Shown here: in pieces, positions 1 through 6,273 of the stretch
Numbering within the stretch: position 1 is the stretch's first letter
Layout of the letters: each line of letters begins with the position of its first letter
NCBI GenBank assembly: GCA_027460605.1
Contig: JAPZAN010000154.1
Span: 1-8,563, forward strand
Direction of reading: 5' to 3'
Source of the DNA: Candidatus Methanoperedens sp.
Lineage (GTDB): Archaea > Halobacteriota > Methanosarcinia > Methanosarcinales > Methanoperedenaceae
Length of the DNA stretch: 8,563 nucleotides
The notes under the pieces: model-generated
The model's database searches: none
Told to the model about the DNA's origin: nothing
The model's input: the letters and a program-made list of their open reading frames with translations, nothing else
Made by a program: the position numbers and the translations under genes

Positions 1-2
1 GG

Positions 3-134
3 ATTACCTATAACCTGTTGTTTTTGAAAAACAATGTTTTTGTAGCAGTAAGTGCGAAATATAAGAAAGAAAAAGCCGATAATTTAGACCATATAACAGG
101 CATTGCGGAAAAAATAGCGGGAAAGATAAACTAA
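3..134 (+). CDS. C-terminal fragment of an unknown protein
   Basis: An open frame enters from the left edge and stops at TAA (132-134), leaving 43 residues. The visible part has a short hydrophobic strand-like piece (ITYNLLFLKNNVFVAVSA), then a lysine-rich turn, then an amphipathic ending with IAEKIAGKIN. A beta strand followed by a closing helix is common at the C-terminus of small archaeal surface or lipoprotein-like domains, but this fragment is too short to assign. The frame is supported by being open to the edge and by ending only 7 bases before the convergent PAN stop. I do not recognise the family. Confidence 0.55.
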   Translation: MTYNLLFLKNNVFVAVSAKYKKEKADNLDHITGIAEKIAGKIN

Positions 135-141
135 AAATCGG

Positions 142-1353
142 TTATACGAACATCCCGGCTACTTCCTCTTTTGTCTCCTTGACTATCATCTTGTTATAGG
201 CGTCCTTAAAATCCTGCATTGTAACAGCCCTGCCTTTCCGCCTGATAACGAACATGCCCGCCTCGGTGACGATGGCTTTCAGGTCTGCGCCGCTTAATCC
301 GCTGGTCATCTCCACGAAATCATCAAGGTCAACATTTTCAAGTTTCATGTTCCGGGTGTGTATCTTGAGTATTTCTTTCCGTCCCTCGGCATCAGGCATT
401 GGTATCTCGATTATCCTGTCAAACCTGCCCGGGCGCAAAAGCGCAGGGTCAAGAAGGTCGATACGGTTGGTGGCTGCAACGATTTTCACCTCTCCACGCG
501 CATCAAAACCGTCAAGTTCAGCCAGAAGCTGGACCATTGTCCTGTTCACTTCGGAAGAGCCTGTCGTGCCGTCGTAAGTTCGCCGGCTTCCCACAGAATC
601 GATTTCATCAATGAAAACGATGCTCGGGGCTTTTTCCCGTGCCAGGTCAAAAACATCCCTGACAAGTCTTGCGCCTTCGCCTATGTATTTCTGCACAAGC
701 TCGCTCCCGCTCATCCTTATAAAAGTAGCCTTGGCCCTGTGCGCCACAGCTTTCGCTATAAGCGTCTTACCCGTTCCGGGCGGGCCATAAAGCAGGATTC
801 CGTGGGGTGGTTCCACGCCCACGTCCGTGAAAAGCTCGGGGTTCGTAAGCGGAAGCTCAAGTGTTTCGATTACTTCCTCGATTTGCTTTTGCAGGCCGCC
901 AATCATATTATAATCGATATCCGGGCTTTCAATTAATTCCATCACGCGCGCCCTGACATCAAATGATTTTGACAATACCCTGACGATAGCAAGGTTACCG
1001 GTAACAGCAACACGCGCGCCGGGTTCTATCTCCTGCATCATTTCATCGGGAACCTTGGTTACAATTTCCTGGTTGCTTCCGTGCTGTCGCAAAAGCGCCA
1101 TATCTTCAAACAATTCCACCACACTGCAAATAAACAATGGCGGCTTCTTCAATTGTTCCATCTGTTTCTGGTAATCCTGGACCGCCTGCACATATTTGTT
1201 GTTCAGGACAGCAGCTTCAAGAAGCCTTGAATGCATGTCTTTTACCTGGGTTTTCAGCAATTCAATGGTTTCCCGCAAATCTCTTATCTCAATCTCATTA
1301 TCCTGTTTTATTGTGCCGCTCGTTATTGGAGTCTTTGCTATCGCATCTTCCAT
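142..1353 (-). CDS. pan: Proteasome-activating nucleotidase (PAN), AAA+ ATPase
   Basis: PAN is the hexameric ATPase that unfolds proteins and feeds them into the archaeal 20S proteasome in the cytoplasm. The 403 residues match the family's usual length. Domains in order: an N-terminal coiled coil (about 18-72), an OB-fold domain (about 75-140), and an AAA+ module. In the module, Walker A is GPPGTGKT (190-197), the aromatic pore loop is KYIGEG (222-227), Walker B is IVFIDEID (245-252), sensor 1 is N296, the arginine fingers are in RPGR (307-310), and a GLSGADL motif lies at 352-358. The protein ends in MFV, where the usual gate-opening C-terminus is hydrophobic-Tyr-X, so Phe replaces Tyr. The ATG has no ribosome-binding site, but a TATA element lies about 31 nt upstream, which suggests a very short leader. 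Proteasome subunits are not in the window. A Cdc48 or 26S-type ATPase is unlikely given the single AAA module and the coiled coil plus OB layout. Confidence 0.97.
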   Translation of the reverse strand: MEDAIAKTPITSGTIKQDNEIEIRDLRETIELLKTQVKDMHSRLLEAAVLNNKYVQAVQDYQKQMEQLKKPPLFICSVVELFEDMALLRQHGSNQEIVTKVPDEMMQEIEPGARVAVTGNLAIVRVLSKSFDVRARVMELIESPDIDYNMIGGLQKQIEEVIETLELPLTNPELFTDVGVEPPHGILLYGPPGTGKTLIAKAVAHRAKATFIRMSGSELVQKYIGEGARLVRDVFDLAREKAPSIVFIDEIDSVGSRRTYDGTTGSSEVNRTMVQLLAELDGFDARGEVKIVAATNRIDLLDPALLRPGRFDRIIEIPMPDAEGRKEILKIHTRNMKLENVDLDDFVEMTSGLSGADLKAIVTEAGMFVIRRKGRAVTMQDFKDAYNKMIVKETKEEVAGMFV

Positions 1354-1378
1354 AAATGATATACAGTGGGCTAATAGG

Positions 1379-1390
1379 ATATATATTTTA
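1379..1390 (-). promoter_or_regulatory. TATA element for pan
   Basis: On the minus strand this reads TAAAATATATAT, a good archaeal TATA box. Its centre is about 31 bases before the pan ATG at 1353, which predicts a leader of only a few bases. The 78-base gap to the divergent UPF0200 gene must hold promoters for both directions. This A/T block is nearly palindromic, so it could also serve the plus strand. Confidence 0.55.
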
Positions 1391-1400
1391 GGTGCATAGA

Positions 1401-1408
1401 TTTATTAT
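1401..1408 (+). promoter_or_regulatory. Possible TATA element for the UPF0200-CcmF operon
   Basis: TTTATTAT is centred about 28 bases before the ATG at 1432, the spacing expected for a leaderless archaeal transcript. No GGTGA-type site precedes that ATG. The stronger A/T block at 1379-1390 is the alternative and would give a leader of about 20 bases. Confidence 0.35.
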
Positions 1409-1431
1409 CTTTTAGCTAAATTAATCCGCCC

Positions 1432-1971
1432 ATGAAGTTAATTGCTTTTGTGGGAATGCCCGCATCCGGAAAATCCGAAGCTGCGGCGATTTCCAGTTTA
1501 TCAGGGATTCCTGTCATCAATATGGGCGATATCGTGAGGGAGGAAACTGCAAGAAGAGGTTTACCCCCGACAGGTGAGAATATCGGCGGAACGGGAACGG
1601 CGCTCCGGAAGGAAGAGGGCATGGACGCCATTGCAAAACGCTGTGTTCCCCGAATAAGCGGACTGGATTCCCCGGTTGCAGTGGTTGACGGCATCCGGAA
1701 CATAGACGAGGTAAATTATTTCAAAAAGCAATTCGGGAGCGATTTCAAACTCATAGCAATCCATTCACCGTTTGAAGTCAGGTTTGAAAGGGTGAAAAAA
1801 CGCGCCCGTTCGGACGATACTGTGAACATAGACGAATTAAAAAGACGTGATGAACGCGAAAAAGGCTGGGGATTGGACAGGGCGGTAGAAAAGGCGGATA
1901 TTATCATAATGAATACCGGTTCTATTGAAAAATTCCAGAAACAAATTAAAGAATTGCTGGCAAAAATATGA
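1432..1971 (+). CDS. UPF0200 P-loop nucleotide kinase-like protein
   Basis: A 179-residue soluble P-loop NTPase of the archaeal UPF0200 family, often annotated as an AAA-family ATPase or dephospho-CoA kinase-like protein. The phosphate-binding loop GMPASGKS is at residues 8-15. It is followed by GDIVREE (32-38), a pattern like the acceptor-binding region of adenylate and CoA kinases, and a central VVDGIRN segment (about 83-89) that probably includes the Walker B acid. An arginine-rich lid-like stretch lies around 116-143, with R-rich turns such as KKRARSDD and KRRDEREKG. The fold implies phosphoryl transfer to a small molecule, but I know of no proven substrate for the family. Its stop overlaps the next start (ATGA, 1968-1971), so it heads a translationally coupled operon. 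The start is ATG with no ribosome-binding site. Confidence 0.88.
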   Translation: MKLIAFVGMPASGKSEAAAISSLSGIPVINMGDIVREETARRGLPPTGENIGGTGTALRKEEGMDAIAKRCVPRISGLDSPVAVVDGIRNIDEVNYFKKQFGSDFKLIAIHSPFEVRFERVKKRARSDDTVNIDELKRRDEREKGWGLDRAVEKADIIIMNTGSIEKFQKQIKELLAKI

Positions 1972-2390
1972 TAATAACAGTAAGAGTTTCAGCGCTTGTG
2001 TATCCCACTGAAATCGAGGAAAAAGTCAGGAAAGCCATAACTAATTTATTCCCGGTTGAACTCAAGCTCCGGGATTTTGGAACCCCGCAGCTTTATGGCG
2101 AGGGAAATCTGGAAAGCCTGAGGCTGCTTCACCGCCGGTTAAGAGAAGAGCGGATTCTTGATACGGCGCGCCATATCTTTTTAACGGGAGTTGAAGGCAA
2201 CGCCGCACAATTCAGGTTAAATAAACAGGTCGCCTTTGCAGGTAAATTGAATTTTCCGGCAGGTGAGGAGAGCCTCGGGTCAATATATGTTGAGATTTCA
2301 GCCGGGGATGAAGATTCACTCCTTCGGATTATCGACTGGCTGGCGCCAGAAACCATTGATGGCAAACCTGTGGGGGAGATTGAGCTGTAA
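1968..2390 (+). CDS. UPF0201 (DUF54) RNA-binding protein
   Basis: A 140-residue archaeal protein of the UPF0201/COG1325 group, a predicted RNA-binding family that has been proposed to be linked to the exosome. Recognisable features are the N-terminal strand and helix (VRVSALVYPTEIEEKVRKAI), the basic helix with LHRRLREERILDTAR near 55-68, the LNKQVAFAGKLNF segment near 84-96 that is characteristic of the family, and the acidic C-terminal IDWLAPETIDGKP. No signal peptide or TM segment is present. The start overlaps the UPF0200 stop by 4 bases, and the TAA stop shares one base with the next ATG (TAATG, 2388-2392), so all three genes should be co-translated. The family assignment is by sequence pattern. 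The RNA target is unknown. Confidence 0.85.
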   Translation: MIITVRVSALVYPTEIEEKVRKAITNLFPVELKLRDFGTPQLYGEGNLESLRLLHRRLREERILDTARHIFLTGVEGNAAQFRLNKQVAFAGKLNFPAGEESLGSIYVEISAGDEDSLLRIIDWLAPETIDGKPVGEIEL

Positions 2391-3376
2391 TGGGTTTTTC
2401 CGAATATTCGGCGGCAAGGGAATATCTGGGAATTATCGGAAATCCCGTAATAACGTATATTCTCATATTGTCGCTTTTCCTGGGTTTTTTATCGATTTTA
2501 TATTTATGGAAGCAAAAAGATAAGTATTATGATATTTTAATAAAATGTTTGTATATCGTCACTGGTCTTTATATCCTGGGATTTATCTTTCTTATATGGT
2601 TCCACATACAGATTTATAATACGGTTCTGATTGAATACCCGGTCTTTCTGGCGCAGATGATACCTGTCGGGGAGAGCCGCATGGCCATACCACTGTGGAT
2701 TGAATCGGAAAAACTCTATTTCTGGGCTATGGTCTCTATGGTTTTTGCATTGACAGTCAGGCACAGGAAGGAACTCACAGCATCCCTTGGAATAATATTG
2801 GCTGTTTTTTCAACGATTGTATATTTCTTCTCAAACCCGTTTAAAGAGCCGCTTCCGATAGTACATAGTGAAATTACGCAATGGTTTGCGGCGCTCAAGA
2901 TGGGGGATGAGAGTATTTTCCAGATAGCAGGGACACTCTACGGGCGGATAACATTTTACTATAATTCGACATACATGTGGACGCACCCGCCCATGCTCTT
3001 CATAGCGTATGCCTCGCTGATTATAACCGCCATAGCATGTGTTTTCATGCTCAAGAAGCGCGAGAAGCTTTATGAAGAAATCGCTTACAGATATGCGAAA
3101 ATCGGTTACATCCTGCTAACCACAGGGATGCTAATCGGCTACCCGTGGGCTATCGTTGCGTGGAAAGACAGCGCATGGTGGTGGGACCCCAAGATCAGCG
3201 GGTCTATTATGATGTGGGTGCTTTATTCCGCGTACCTGCATGCCCGTATATATTCAGGCAAGGGCAGGATGTGGAACGCGACCGCGTATCTCGGGATAAT
3301 ATGCTTTGCATCATTGATATTTACTTATTTACTCACATACATCGTTCCCGGCATACATTCGGTGGTGCAGCCATGA
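2390..3376 (+). CDS. ccmF: CcmF/CcsA-type haem-handling membrane protein (N-terminal half of CcmF)
   Basis: A 328-residue integral membrane protein of the cytochrome c assembly family, which presents haem for covalent attachment to apocytochromes on the outer face of the membrane. About eight hydrophobic segments are visible (near 20-40, 48-70, 108-124, 130-147, 201-221, 235-257, 271-287, 298-316). The tryptophan-rich WWD signature lies at 258-268, ending in WWWDPK. Three histidines fall where E. coli CcmF has its haem-associated ones: H199 in MWTHPPM (like P-His1 H173), H284 in AYLHAR (like TM-His1 H261), and H323 in PGIHS (like P-His2 H303). The protein ends five residues after H323, about half the usual CcmF length. 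The missing half appears to be the next gene, which overlaps by ATGA. CcsA is an alternative name, but the HPP motif favours CcmF. Confidence 0.88.
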   Translation: MGFSEYSAAREYLGIIGNPVITYILILSLFLGFLSILYLWKQKDKYYDILIKCLYIVTGLYILGFIFLIWFHIQIYNTVLIEYPVFLAQMIPVGESRMAIPLWIESEKLYFWAMVSMVFALTVRHRKELTASLGIILAVFSTIVYFFSNPFKEPLPIVHSEITQWFAALKMGDESIFQIAGTLYGRITFYYNSTYMWTHPPMLFIAYASLIITAIACVFMLKKREKLYEEIAYRYAKIGYILLTTGMLIGYPWAIVAWKDSAWWWDPKISGSIMMWVLYSAYLHARIYSGKGRMWNATAYLGIICFASLIFTYLLTYIVPGIHSVVQP

Positions 3377-3966
3377 AACTTAAAAATTACGATTATTACC
3401 TTATCATCCTGACTGCGCTCATCCTTTTTGCGATAGGGCTCGTCTGCGTTTACGGTATTGCTTACTACAATTACCTTGCGGTCAGTCCCCAGTGGACAAG
3501 CACAATCCAATATTCCCGGTACATAAACGACATGAATTCATACCTTTACCCGTTCCTTGTATTGCTTCTATTAACACTTGGTTTATGCATACCAAAAAGG
3601 CTTTTGGAACAGGATTTTTTAATAAAATTCGCCGCTCTGGCACTCGGAGCAACTCTTATCCTTACATTTTTATCTGGCATCGGGAATGGGCTGGTTTTTC
3701 TTCTTGCTGTTATGATAGTTGTGCAGGGTTTTGTCCTCATCAGGACGATTAAAAAGAACGAAGCGCTCAGGTTTGAAAAAGAAGGATATGCAGGAAGATT
3801 GGGTTCGTCGCTTTTGCATCTTGGTCTTGTAATCCTGATTTTTAATTTTATGACCATGCAGGGAAGTTCTTTTCATCTTTTGATATTCTGGGCTGGAATG
3901 ATAATGATCACGGCTGGGAATATTTTTTCTTTTTATCCCGAAAGGATAAACGCGCTATTGCATTAA
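3373..3966 (+). CDS. Probable C-terminal half of split CcmF, membrane protein
   Basis: A 197-residue membrane protein with about six hydrophobic segments (near 8-31, 57-73, 84-103, 105-124, 143-161, 166-186). The segment GRLGSSLLHLGLVILIF (141-157) resembles the G-x-x-x-x-H-x-G helix of CcmF that carries the second transmembrane haem ligand (E. coli H491), here H149. The preceding loop and LYPFLVLLLLTLGL helix (58-71) resemble the start of the CcmF C-terminal half. The ATG at 3373 is chosen because it overlaps the previous stop (ATGA) and has GGTGGT at 3361-3366 at a suitable distance; the longer upstream open frame is a shadow of the previous gene. It should act as a complex with that protein. 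On its own it could only be called a hypothetical membrane protein, so the assignment leans on the neighbour. Confidence 0.72.
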   Translation: MKLKNYDYYLIILTALILFAIGLVCVYGIAYYNYLAVSPQWTSTIQYSRYINDMNSYLYPFLVLLLLTLGLCIPKRLLEQDFLIKFAALALGATLILTFLSGIGNGLVFLLAVMIVVQGFVLIRTIKKNEALRFEKEGYAGRLGSSLLHLGLVILIFNFMTMQGSSFHLLIFWAGMIMITAGNIFSFYPERINALLH

Positions 3967-4001
3967 AATCGTGTTTTTAGCAAATGCAAATCATACGAAT
4001 A

Positions 4002-4008
4002 TTTATAT
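4002..4008 (+). promoter_or_regulatory. TATA element for phosphoglucose isomerase
   Basis: TTTATAT preceded by CGAATA, a TFB-recognition-like sequence. Its centre is 26 bases before the ATG at 4031, which predicts a leaderless or nearly leaderless mRNA. It supports choosing ATG 4031 over the in-frame TTG at 4028. Confidence 0.65.
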
Positions 4009-4030
4009 CAAAATACCCATTTGATGTTTG

Positions 4031-4759
4031 ATGGAGACCATACTGGAATTCGGGACAAAGAAGGTTAAACCGACAGTACGTATGCTTTTTGACATGAAGG
4101 ATGTTATCTATGACCGTGAATGGCTCGGAAGGTCTAACAATGTCGAATTGTATTATATGTACAGGGAACTTTCGCTCAGTAAAAACGATTCACTCACGAT
4201 GAAAGAACACAATTTGCGGTATGATATCACCGTAATCCCGCCGCGTATGCTGGGATGCGAATTCGTGAAAACAGCAGGGCATTATCACCCGAAAGTTACA
4301 GGCACGGATATGACTTTTTCCGAGATATACGAAGTCTTAAGCGGCGAAGCGCAGTATCTTCTGCAAAAACCTGAAGATAATCAAATAAAAGATGTAATTC
4401 TCATAAAAGCAAGCGTAGGGGATAAGGTGATAATCCCGTCCGGCTATGGTCACCTCACCATCAACGCCTCCAATAAAGTGCTGAAAATGGCAAACTGGGT
4501 GGCACGCGATTTTGAATCCATTTATGCGCCAATAAAGGAAAAAGGAGGAGGCGCCTATTTCATTCTGGATAAAGGGTTTGTGAAAAACCCGCGATATGAC
4601 AGCGTTCCGGAGATACGGTTGCTGAAGCCTACCGGTTTTAAGGAACTCGGATTACAAAAAAGCCGCGAGATGTATGGGCTTGTGAGGGATATCAAGAATC
4701 TTGAGTTCCTGACAAAACCGCAGGAATACGGATGGTTATTTGAAAAGATACTTGGATAA
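4031..4759 (+). CDS. pgiA: Cupin-type archaeal glucose-6-phosphate isomerase
   Basis: It interconverts glucose-6-phosphate and fructose-6-phosphate, using the metal-dependent cupin fold instead of the classical PGI fold. From ATG 4031 it has 242 residues, somewhat longer than the roughly 190 of the Pyrococcus enzyme because of extra sequence at the C-terminus. Cupin motif 1 is visible as GHYHP (H84, H86) and SEIYEVLSGE (E98), and motif 2 as PSGYGH (H141). These match the Pyrococcus furiosus metal ligands H88, H90, E97 and H136 once a short insertion (KVTGTDMTF region, 88-96) is allowed for. No signal peptide or TM segment is present, so it is cytoplasmic. It stands alone with its own promoter and a downstream T-tract. 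The likely role is gluconeogenesis or sugar storage. TTG 4028 is a possible but less likely start. Confidence 0.9.
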   Translation: METILEFGTKKVKPTVRMLFDMKDVIYDREWLGRSNNVELYYMYRELSLSKNDSLTMKEHNLRYDITVIPPRMLGCEFVKTAGHYHPKVTGTDMTFSEIYEVLSGEAQYLLQKPEDNQIKDVILIKASVGDKVIIPSGYGHLTINASNKVLKMANWVARDFESIYAPIKEKGGGAYFILDKGFVKNPRYDSVPEIRLLKPTGFKELGLQKSREMYGLVRDIKNLEFLTKPQEYGWLFEKILG

Positions 4760-4770
4760 TATGTATTATC

Positions 4771-4778
4771 TTTTTTTT
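4771..4778 (+). terminator. T-tract terminator after pgiA
   Basis: A run of eight T begins 12 bases after the pgiA stop, with another T-rich patch just downstream. Archaeal RNA polymerase terminates at such U-tracts without needing a hairpin, and none is obvious here. Confidence 0.5.
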
Positions 4779-4832
4779 CCTCACGGCTTTCTTACTAAAA
4801 TATAAATCATCATTCGATATCAAATAGCAATA

Positions 4833-4840
4833 TTTTTAAA
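4833..4840 (+). promoter_or_regulatory. TATA element for the Cas4-like gene
   Basis: TTTTTAAA preceded by AGCAATA. The centre is about 27 bases before ATG 4863, the spacing of a leaderless start. This argues for ATG 4863 against the in-frame TTG at 4854. The 103-base gap 4760-4862 holds only this element, the upstream T-tract and another A/T patch (TATAAATCAT at 4801). Confidence 0.55.
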
Positions 4841-4862
4841 TGTTTGCGGTATTTTGAGCCCC

Positions 4863-5618
4863 ATGATAAGGGTCTCGGATATTACGATTTATCACAAATG
4901 TCCCAGGATGTGCTTTTTCACGAATAAAGGACATAATTTAATAAAAGAGGTCACTCCCGGCTATCTGGAGGGAATTATATTGAAAGAACTGGCCCTGGTA
5001 TATGACCTCGCTTTTAATAGCGAAGATAAACTTTCCATCCTGAACCTGGAACTTGACCGGATTTTAAAGGAAATCCCTGTGATTTATCGTAATGAACCGG
5101 GCATCATCGATGATGAAAACCTTTCAAAATCCGTGACTGATGTTCGCTCCTGTCTTCCAGTCATTTGTTCGAACCTTTCTTCGTACAATAATTTTTTTGC
5201 AGGTGAGTTGAGCCACAATGAAACGCTCCAATCTGAAAAATTTGGTATGACCGGAAGCCCGGATAGATTGATAAGAACAAACGATGAACTCACACCATCA
5301 ATAATAAAAACAGGAAATATGCCTTTAAATGGCGTCTGGCAGGGCGACAGGCTGCAGTTGACCGCCTATGCCGTGCTGGTTGAAGAAAAATATAATGTAC
5401 CGGTCAGACGAGGATTTGTGGAATATGCGCGCTGTGGTGTCGTCAGGGAGGCTGCAATCAGGCGCCATGAACGGAGAAATGTTCTCCAGATTCTTGAAAA
5501 AATTAAAAAAATACAGAATGGCATCATGCCCGAAAAACCAAAAGATGCGCCATGCGAATATTGCGGGTTTACGGGAATGTGCGATGTGAAATCAACACTG
5601 GCGAGCAGGTTTTTTTAA
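4863..5618 (+). CDS. Solitary Cas4/RecB-like protein with Fe-S cysteines
   Basis: A 251-residue member of the Cas4/Dna2-type (DUF83) branch of the PD-(D/E)XK nucleases. The cluster cysteines are laid out as in Cas4: one near the N-terminus (YHKCPRMC, C13, with C17 nearby) and three at the C-terminus in CEYCGFTGMC (C231, C234, C240), so a [4Fe-4S] cluster is likely. The nuclease core shows GSPDRLI (D134), then IIKTG (K149), then QLTAY (Q165, Y169), matching the GxxD, ExK and QxxxY motifs in order. The acid of ExK is replaced by I147, so cleavage activity may be lost or altered. No cas1, cas2 or CRISPR repeat is in the window, and the gene has its own promoter. It is therefore better seen as a chromosomal Cas4-like DNA repair or DNA-binding protein than as a CRISPR adaptation factor. 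Confidence 0.8.
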   Translation: MIRVSDITIYHKCPRMCFFTNKGHNLIKEVTPGYLEGIILKELALVYDLAFNSEDKLSILNLELDRILKEIPVIYRNEPGIIDDENLSKSVTDVRSCLPVICSNLSSYNNFFAGELSHNETLQSEKFGMTGSPDRLIRTNDELTPSIIKTGNMPLNGVWQGDRLQLTAYAVLVEEKYNVPVRRGFVEYARCGVVREAAIRRHERRNVLQILEKIKKIQNGIMPEKPKDAPCEYCGFTGMCDVKSTLASRFF

Positions 5619-5638
5619 AAGAGCGGGTTTTTCAATTA

Positions 5639-5950
5639 TCATTTTTTATGCGGTTTCATGACAGAGTAGATATCGTAAATGATTATGAAGAACGAAATGT
5701 AAAGAAACAGCCACCCCAGGATAAAGGGGTCTGCCCATTTTTTGGTTGGAGCTTCCATGGTTATATTTTGGATTATATAAAATAAGGAAATGGTGAACAT
5801 TGCGATTGAAACAAATACTATGGAATAAGATGCTACGATAAACGATTTATTGACTTTTGATGAAGCCTCCATGAAAAGAAAAATAATCCATATTAAGGCA
5901 ACCGTTATCGAGATTATACACGGCAATATTAATGATTCATATTGTATCAT
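5639..5950 (-). CDS. Small three-helix membrane protein, unknown function
   Basis: A 103-residue protein with three hydrophobic segments at about 7-27, 36-63 and 75-98. Lysines fall in the first loop (K32, K35) and at the C-terminus (KPHKK), which by the positive-inside rule puts the N-terminus outside and the tail in the cytoplasm. There are no recognisable catalytic residues or metal motifs. The start is the first ATG, without an evident ribosome-binding site. It lies 17 bases downstream of the stand-alone RAM gene on the same strand, so the two are probably cotranscribed, and it converges on the Cas4-like gene with a 20-base gap. I do not recognise the family. Confidence 0.65.
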   Translation of the reverse strand: MIQYESLILPCIISITVALIWIIFLFMEASSKVNKSFIVASYSIVFVSIAMFTISLFYIIQNITMEAPTKKWADPFILGWLFLYISFFIIIYDIYSVMKPHKK

Positions 5951-5967
5951 GTAAGTGGATATAATTA

Positions 5968-6201
5968 TTAGAATTTTGCGCCTGTCAGCGTCTTCGTCTC
6001 GGTCACGCCCTTCAACGCCCTTATCTTGTTCACCACGATGTCGCTCAACGCCTCATAATCCGGCGCCTGGATTTTCGCTATCAGGTCATAATCTCCGAAA
6101 AGCGGGTATAGTTCCTGGATTTCATCCCATTTTATCATCGTGTCAAAAACTTTTTTTTCCGCGCCAGGCGCGACATTTATCAATACAAAACCTACTGCCA
6201 T
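5968..6201 (-). CDS. Stand-alone Lrp/AsnC ligand-binding (RAM) domain
   Basis: A 77-residue protein consisting only of the alpha/beta sandwich domain that binds amino acids and drives oligomerisation in Lrp/AsnC regulators. No helix-turn-helix is present or fits upstream. It starts MAVGFVLINVAPG, as expected for the first strand, and has the characteristic FGDYDLIAKI segment (35-44) and the closing GVTETKTLTG strand. I choose ATG 6201 over the in-frame GTG at 6210 because GGTGA (6207-6211) lies 5 bases before the ATG and would overlap a GTG start. Proteins of this type usually act as small-molecule sensors, or partner with full-length Lrp proteins. The only partner suggested here is the downstream 3-TM protein. 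The ligand is unknown. Confidence 0.85.
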   Translation of the reverse strand: MAVGFVLINVAPGAEKKVFDTMIKWDEIQELYPLFGDYDLIAKIQAPDYEALSDIVVNKIRALKGVTETKTLTGAKF

Positions 6202-6206
6202 TATTT

Positions 6207-6211
6207 TCACC
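6207..6211 (-). promoter_or_regulatory. Ribosome-binding site that fixes the RAM-domain start
   Basis: GGTGA on the minus strand, 5 bases before ATG 6201. This is the archaeal Shine-Dalgarno core and it moves the start from the GTG at 6210 to the ATG. Confidence 0.65.
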
Positions 6212-6229
6212 CTATAACTATGATACAGG

Positions 6230-6243
6230 TTTATAGAATATAA
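6230..6243 (-). promoter_or_regulatory. Possible TATA region for the RAM-domain gene
   Basis: The minus strand reads TTATATTCTATAAA. The distal half would start transcription near 6215 and keep the GGTGA site in the leader; the proximal half would cut into it. Confidence 0.4.
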
Positions 6244-6273
6244 TGCTTTCCAGATGAATAAACGTGAAAATTT

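Noticed and set aside
358..936. 192-codon plus-strand open frame
   Set aside because: It is antisense to the AAA+ core of pan, has no recognisable domain, and its codons are forced by the conserved pan sequence.
1716..1907. Small minus-strand open frames inside the UPF0200 gene
   Set aside because: They are shadows of a clearly conserved P-loop gene and have no start signals of their own.
3145..3372. N-terminal extension of the second CcmF-like gene in an upstream open frame
   Set aside because: It lies wholly inside the WWD-coding part of the previous gene, has no membrane or domain character, and the ATG at 3373 gives a normal ATGA overlap.
4863..5618. CRISPR locus implied by the Cas4-like gene
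   Set aside because: No direct repeats with spacers and no cas1, cas2 or effector genes are visible in the window.
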